Source: Actinomycetota bacterium
GTDB lineage: Bacteria > Actinomycetota > Actinomycetes > Nanopelagicales > Nanopelagicaceae
DNA: 9,388 nt
Reading direction: 5' to 3'
Assembly: GCA_009704445.1 (NCBI GenBank)
Contig: WLED01000041.1
Span: 1-9,388, forward strand
Shown: piece by piece, positions 5,446-9,388 of the stretch
How positions within the stretch are numbered: the stretch's first letter is position 1
How the letters are laid out: each line of letters begins with the position of its first letter
Translations under genes and position numbers: made by a program
Notes under the pieces: model-generated
The model's database searches: none
What the model was told of the DNA's origin: nothing
What the model saw: the letters and a program-made list of their open reading frames with translations, nothing else

Positions 5446-7685
5446 GCGCGCCTCTTGAACCTACAACTCTTTCAATTGAAGGAATGACATGTTCATCTTG
5501 TGTAAACACGGTTGAAAAAGCTCTTAATTCAGTCAATGGCGTTCGCGCAACGGTGAATTTTGCAACAGAGACTGCGCACATTTTGGCTCCGGCAGAGATG
5601 AATGCTAAAGACTTTATAAAGATAGTAGAAAAAGCCGGATACTCTGCAACCCTAGTAACAGATGTTCAATCTATAACGCTACATAGTAAGAAATCAGCAC
5701 GAGCGCTATTTTTTGCCTCTATTTTTGCTATTCCTGCAGTTCTACTCTCGATGATCATGAGTTGGCATCATCAAGTTGATATGTGGATTCATGAAGGACT
5801 TGATTATTTTGGTCTTGCACATCCTCTTTATTCTCCAACTGCATGGGCGGTCATCGCCCTCAGTGCACCAGTAGTGATCTTTGTTGCATATCCAATTCAC
5901 AAAGCTGCCCTACGAAATCTTTTTCATCCAACGATGGACAATTTAATTTCAATGGGTTCACTTGCCGCATTCGGCTGGTCCATCTATGCCAATTCAACAG
6001 GCGTTGGGGATGTTTACACAGAAGTTGCCGCCGGTGTAATTTTCTTTGTAATTCTTGGTCGTTATCTAGAAACTCGAGCAAAAGCTAAAGCCAGCAATGC
6101 ACTTTCATCACTATTGGCACTTGGCAGTAAAGAAGTAACAACAATCCGAGGTAGTTTTCCACTCATTGTCTCCATCGATCAATTACAAATTGGTGATGAG
6201 TTTGAAGTCCGCCCAGGCGATCGAATTGCAACTGACGGCATTGTCGTTAGCGGAGAAAGCTCTATTGATAATTCGATGTTAACTGGGGAATCAAGACCAG
6301 TTGAAGTTGGTCCAGGCTCACACGTTATTGGAGCATCTCTTAATCACAACGGTCGGCTTATTGTTCGTGCTACAAGAATTGGTAGTGATACGGAATTAGC
6401 CCGCATTACATCGATGGTTATTACTGCCCAGGGAACTAAGGCGCCTATTCAGAGACTTGCAGATCGCATCAGTGCAGTTTTTGTACCCATTGTTACAGTT
6501 TTAGCAATCGGAACATTTTCAGGTTGGTATTTCACTGGTTCATCACTAACAAAATCGATTTCGATTGCAATTACCGTGTTAGTAATTGCATGCCCTTGTG
6601 CACTTGGTTTAGCCACTCCTGTTGCACTTCTTGTTGCATCTGGACGTGGCGCACTGCGCGGAATCGTTATTCGCCAACCTCGAACATTAGAAGTTGCACG
6701 AAAAGTAGATACGGTTTTATTCGACAAAACTGGAACCCTGACTGAGGGTGTAATGAATGTTCAGCAGTCAACAGTCACACTAGATGCCGGAAAACCTTTA
6801 GGAACTTCATATGGTTCTATTCTTAACGAAGCGAATATTCTCGCTTCGGCATTGGCAATTGAGTCACTTGATTCTCATCCGGTAGCGCTATCAATCGCAA
6901 AATATGCCGAATCAAATCGGGCAGATAAATTTGAAGTGCAAGACTTTTCAGTAACACCAGGTGTCGGTGCTGCTGGTCGGGTTCGAATCGGAGAACTCTC
7001 CCCAGTAGTTTTGATTGGTTCTCCAATAGCCGTGGCCCGCAGCTCTACCGTATTTCATCCAGCCATTAAGTCTGCAATTGAACAAGGAGAGGCAGATGGA
7101 TTTACGGTTGCCGTTTTAGCGTGGGATGGAGTTGCCTTGGCAGTTTTTGCAGTGGGAGATCAACTCAAAAACAATGCTGCTCAAACAGTTTCATCTCTTC
7201 GATCACGTGGCATAACTCCATGGCTTGTAACTGGAGATAGTTCACAGGTTGCTGCAAATGTTGCAACAGCGGTGGGTATTGATTCTGCTTATGTTGTTTC
7301 ACATGCATCACCTGAAACCAAGTTAGAGATTGTTCAACGGCTTAAGTTTGAAGGACACACAGTTTTAATGATTGGTGATGGAATCAATGATGCAGCAGCC
7401 CTTACGGCTTCGGATCTTTCAATGGCTATGGGAACAGGCACCGATACAGCAATAAATAGTGCCGACATTACGTTGATGCAAACTGGACTAGAAAACGTGG
7501 TCGAGGCACTTAAACTTTCGACCAAAACAATAAAGATCATTCGCCTCAATATGGGCTGGGCTTTGATCTATAACGTAATTGGACTACCAATAGCAGCTGC
7601 TGGCTTACTGACACCTTTATATGCAGCCGCTGCAATGGCTGCAAGTAGCGTTCTTGTTGTAACAAATTCACTACGCATCAAGTAA
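5442..7685 (+). CDS. copA: Cu(I)-exporting P1B-type ATPase
   Basis: A 747-aa inner-membrane ATPase that expels Cu(I) (possibly Ag(I)) from the cytoplasm. One N-terminal heavy-metal domain carries MTCSSC (Cys17, Cys20). Two leading membrane helices (about 87-105 and 131-152) and further transmembrane segments follow. The actuator TGES is at 281-284, the membrane Cys384-Pro385-Cys386 in the CPCALGLATP helix, the phosphorylated Asp428 in DKTGT, the nucleotide-domain His479-Pro480, and GDGINDA starts at 645. The last two helices hold Tyr710-Asn711 and Met732/Ser736, with the same spacing as the copper-site residues of Archaeoglobus CopA; this favours Cu(I) over Zn/Cd. It is coupled to hisN by ATGA, with a GGA about 8 bases upstream of the ATG. 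No copper chaperone or CsoR-like gene is next to it, and no promoter of its own is evident. A strong terminator follows. Confidence 0.93.
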   Translation: MSAPLEPTTLSIEGMTCSSCVNTVEKALNSVNGVRATVNFATETAHILAPAEMNAKDFIKIVEKAGYSATLVTDVQSITLHSKKSARALFFASIFAIPAVLLSMIMSWHHQVDMWIHEGLDYFGLAHPLYSPTAWAVIALSAPVVIFVAYPIHKAALRNLFHPTMDNLISMGSLAAFGWSIYANSTGVGDVYTEVAAGVIFFVILGRYLETRAKAKASNALSSLLALGSKEVTTIRGSFPLIVSIDQLQIGDEFEVRPGDRIATDGIVVSGESSIDNSMLTGESRPVEVGPGSHVIGASLNHNGRLIVRATRIGSDTELARITSMVITAQGTKAPIQRLADRISAVFVPIVTVLAIGTFSGWYFTGSSLTKSISIAITVLVIACPCALGLATPVALLVASGRGALRGIVIRQPRTLEVARKVDTVLFDKTGTLTEGVMNVQQSTVTLDAGKPLGTSYGSILNEANILASALAIESLDSHPVALSIAKYAESNRADKFEVQDFSVTPGVGAAGRVRIGELSPVVLIGSPIAVARSSTVFHPAIKSAIEQGEADGFTVAVLAWDGVALAVFAVGDQLKNNAAQTVSSLRSRGITPWLVTGDSSQVAANVATAVGIDSAYVVSHASPETKLEIVQRLKFEGHTVLMIGDGINDAAALTASDLSMAMGTGTDTAINSADITLMQTGLENVVEALKLSTKTIKIIRLNMGWALIYNVIGLPIAAAGLLTPLYAAAAMAASSVLVVTNSLRIK

Positions 7686-7707
7686 ACACTGTCTAAGTTT
7701 GGCCAAC

Positions 7708-7737
7708 AAAAAAAGGACCCCTAAGGATCCTTTTTTA
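7708..7737. terminator. Bidirectional Rho-independent terminator between copA and the initiator tRNA
   Basis: A run of seven A's and GGACC is followed by CCTAA and GGATCC with six T's. The arms pair as an A-rich, GGA-CC/GG-TCC stem with one bulged A. The plus strand ends in a T run after the stem (for copA), and the minus strand ends in seven T's (for the tRNA). Its position between convergent transcripts, 22 bp after copA, fits a shared terminator. Confidence 0.8.
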
Positions 7738-7751
7738 TTTACTACTTAATC

Positions 7752-7828
<77 letters not shown>

Positions 7829-7839
7829 TCGGTAGAGCA

Positions 7840-7869
7840 ATCCTATTAGAACACTCAGTTAAAGACCAA
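7840..7869 (-). promoter_or_regulatory. Likely promoter of the initiator tRNA gene
   Basis: On the minus strand TTGGTC (7869-7864) is separated by 18 bases from TAGGAT (7845-7840), which lies 11 bases before the tRNA 5' end. This gives a short leader of about 4-5 bases for RNase P removal. TAGGAT matches the TAnnnT pattern of -10 boxes. The rest of the 7829-7910 spacer holds only a weak 6-bp inverted repeat (CAAATT at 7885-7890, AATTTG at 7901-7906). Confidence 0.5.
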
Positions 7870-7910
7870 ATCCATGCACAAAATCAAATTGTGATTATTG
7901 AATTTGTTCC

Positions 7911-9388
7911 CTATTTGGATTGTGCGTTGATTGCTGCATCGATTGCAGACTTCAATCGCTTTTGCGCTCTGTCATAAGCTGCAAAGTCTCCATTAGCAAG
8001 AGCGGCTAAACCATCTTGGTATGCAGCTCTTGCACTTGCTAATGCGTTAGCAAGTGAAGAATTGTTTGAGGTTCCAGAACTTCCGGTAGTTGTTGTACCT
8101 CCTGCGGCAGTACCAGAGTTTCCAGAGAACACTTGATCTAGTGCACCCTTTAAGGTGTCATCAAATCCGATTTGATCACCGAATGAAACCAGTACCTTCT
8201 GCAAAAGTGGATATGCAGATGTATTAGCTGTGGCCTGTACATAAACTGGTTGAACATAGAGTAGACCGCCACCAACAGGCAGTGTTAACAAGTTACCAAG
8301 CACAACATCAGATCCACCTCTACGAAGAAGTGACAATGAGTTTGCAACTTCAGGTTTTGCTTCAAAGTTTGACGCCACCTGTGAAGGTCCAGCAATGTTT
8401 GTATTTCTCGGAAGCTGTAACACCGACATCTTTCCGTAATCTGGACCTGCATCAGAGTTAACAACTGCAAATGCAGACAGGTTCTCTCGTCCTCCACGAG
8501 GTACAAATGGAGTCGTTAAAGAAAAGACAGGTGCCTTGGTTCCTGGCATTTGAATCGTTAAGTAATACGGTGGTTGTGCACCAGCATTAGCTCCAAATGT
8601 TGATGGGTCACGAGGGATACGCCAGAAGTCTTGACCACCATAGAAAGCTTCTGCGCTTCTTACATGGTAGGAACTTAGAATTTCACGTTGAACTCTAAAT
8701 AGATCTTCAGGGTAGCGCACATGCTCCATTAACTGCTTAGAGATCGCACTCTTTGGTAGTAGTGCATTTGGAAATGCCTTAGCCCATGTTTTCAAAACTG
8801 GATCTTGTTCATCCCATGTGTAAAGGGAAACTGTTCCATCGTAGGCATCTACAGTTGCTTTTACAGAGTTTCGAATGTAGTTGATGCTTTGATTTCTAAG
8901 CAATGCAGATGCACCAGTGTTTGTAGTTACAGTGTCATTAATAGCATCTGAAAGTACTGTTCGACGAGAGTATGGATAGCCCGCGCTCGTTGTGTATCCA
9001 TCAATAATCCAAAGAACTCTTCCATCAACAAGTGCTGGATATGGATCTCCATCAAGAGTTAGCCATGGAGCAACTTTTGCAACGCGATCTCGAGGATTTC
9101 TTTCGAAAAGAATCTTTGAATCTTTGTTGATCAAGTTAGATAGCAAAATTCTTTGCTCTTGATACTTCAGCGCAAAGACTGCTTTGTTCACAAGTGATCC
9201 AACTGGAACTCCACCTTTTCCTGTGTAGGTGTAGTTTCTTTGGCCATTTGGTGAAGCATCATCTGGATAATCAAATTCCACTGGAGTATCTGTTTTGACT
9301 CCACCAATGATTGAATAATCAGGAACGTTCTCGCCAAAATAAATACGTGGCTGGAAATCGCCTAATGCACCTTTGGGTGGAAGGTCAC
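7911..9388 (-). CDS. UPF0182 family membrane protein, C-terminal half (5' end beyond window)
   Basis: The frame is open from the right edge to TAG at 7911 (492 codons). There is no real start inside: a GTG at 9281 is an internal Val. UPF0182 proteins are about 900-1000 aa, with seven or so N-terminal membrane helices and a large extracytoplasmic C-terminal domain; only the latter is seen, and no membrane segment is present. Recognisable family features are the opening PPKGALGDFQPRIYFGE and DYSIIGG, then DGDPYPALVDGRVLWIIDGYTT, YIRNSVKATVDAYDGTVSLY, RYPEDLFRVQREIL, and LPVGGGLLYVQPVYVQ near the end of the domain. A Gly/Thr/Ser-rich linker follows (about 8049-8125), and then an Ala-rich helix (AYQDGLAALANGDFAAYDRA) that is usual at the family's C-terminus. 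Molecular function is unknown; the protein is well conserved in Actinobacteria. The right-hand neighbour is not visible. Confidence 0.9.
   Translation of the reverse strand, partial: DLPPKGALGDFQPRIYFGENVPDYSIIGGVKTDTPVEFDYPDDASPNGQRNYTYTGKGGVPVGSLVNKAVFALKYQEQRILLSNLINKDSKILFERNPRDRVAKVAPWLTLDGDPYPALVDGRVLWIIDGYTTSAGYPYSRRTVLSDAINDTVTTNTGASALLRNQSINYIRNSVKATVDAYDGTVSLYTWDEQDPVLKTWAKAFPNALLPKSAISKQLMEHVRYPEDLFRVQREILSSYHVRSAEAFYGGQDFWRIPRDPSTFGANAGAQPPYYLTIQMPGTKAPVFSLTTPFVPRGGRENLSAFAVVNSDAGPDYGKMSVLQLPRNTNIAGPSQVASNFEAKPEVANSLSLLRRGGSDVVLGNLLTLPVGGGLLYVQPVYVQATANTSAYPLLQKVLVSFGDQIGFDDTLKGALDQVFSGNSGTAAGGTTTTGSSGTSNNSSLANALASARAAYQDGLAALANGDFAAYDRAQKRLKSAIDAAINAQSK

Noticed and set aside
7885..7906. 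Inverted repeat CAAATT / AATTTG downstream of the UPF0182 gene
   Set aside because: A 6-bp AT-rich stem with a 10-base loop and no long T tract is too weak to call a terminator or operator.
9279..9281. GTG at 9281 as the start of the UPF0182 gene
   Set aside because: The frame continues upstream to the window edge with family-typical sequence (QPRIYFGE, DYSIIGG), so this is an internal valine.

Overview
The window looks like a core-genome segment of a low-GC, streamlined actinobacterium. The evidence is the gene content and order: a SigR/SigH-type ECF sigma factor with its RsrA-type zinc anti-sigma, next to an SRAP gene that diverges from aroA-rsgA-hisN. A UPF0182 protein and an initiator tRNA of actinobacterial type (C1 opposite U72, no encoded CCA) agree with this. 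By eye the DNA is AT-richer than most Actinobacteria, genes overlap by 4 bp or lie a few bases apart, and leaderless-type promoters are present. A freshwater acI-like lineage (Nanopelagicales) would fit, but that is inference from style, not a database match.

Layout. Positions 1-2171 are a minus-strand cluster read right to left: an SRAP/YedK-type abasic-site protein, the redox sigma factor, its anti-sigma, and a FlK-like hotdog thioesterase cut by the left edge. Positions 2172-2248 are a short divergent promoter region. Positions 2249-7685 are a compact plus-strand operon: aroA (EPSP synthase), rsgA (30S-maturation GTPase), hisN (histidinol-phosphate phosphatase) and a Cu(I)-exporting P1B-type ATPase. 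Three of its genes are joined by ATGA stop/start overlaps, and rsgA and hisN by a 12-bp gap. An apparently bidirectional terminator at about 7708-7737 separates this operon from the minus-strand initiator tRNA (7755-7828). The C-terminal half of a UPF0182 membrane protein (7911 to the right edge, minus) ends the window.

How the genes fit together. The left cluster reads as a thiol-oxidative-stress module: RsrA would hold the sigma factor through a Zn(Cys3His) site until its thiols oxidise. The right operon mixes aromatic and histidine biosynthesis, ribosome maturation and copper export, a combination with no obvious single pathway.

I see no mobile element, CRISPR array, prophage or clearly novel multi-gene system. 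No gene-free stretch exceeds 300 bases. The points most worth a second look are the acidic C-terminal tail on RsrA, the hotdog protein beside it that seems to lack the FlK histidine, the copper ATPase coupled to hisN, and the two leaderless-type promoters facing each other.
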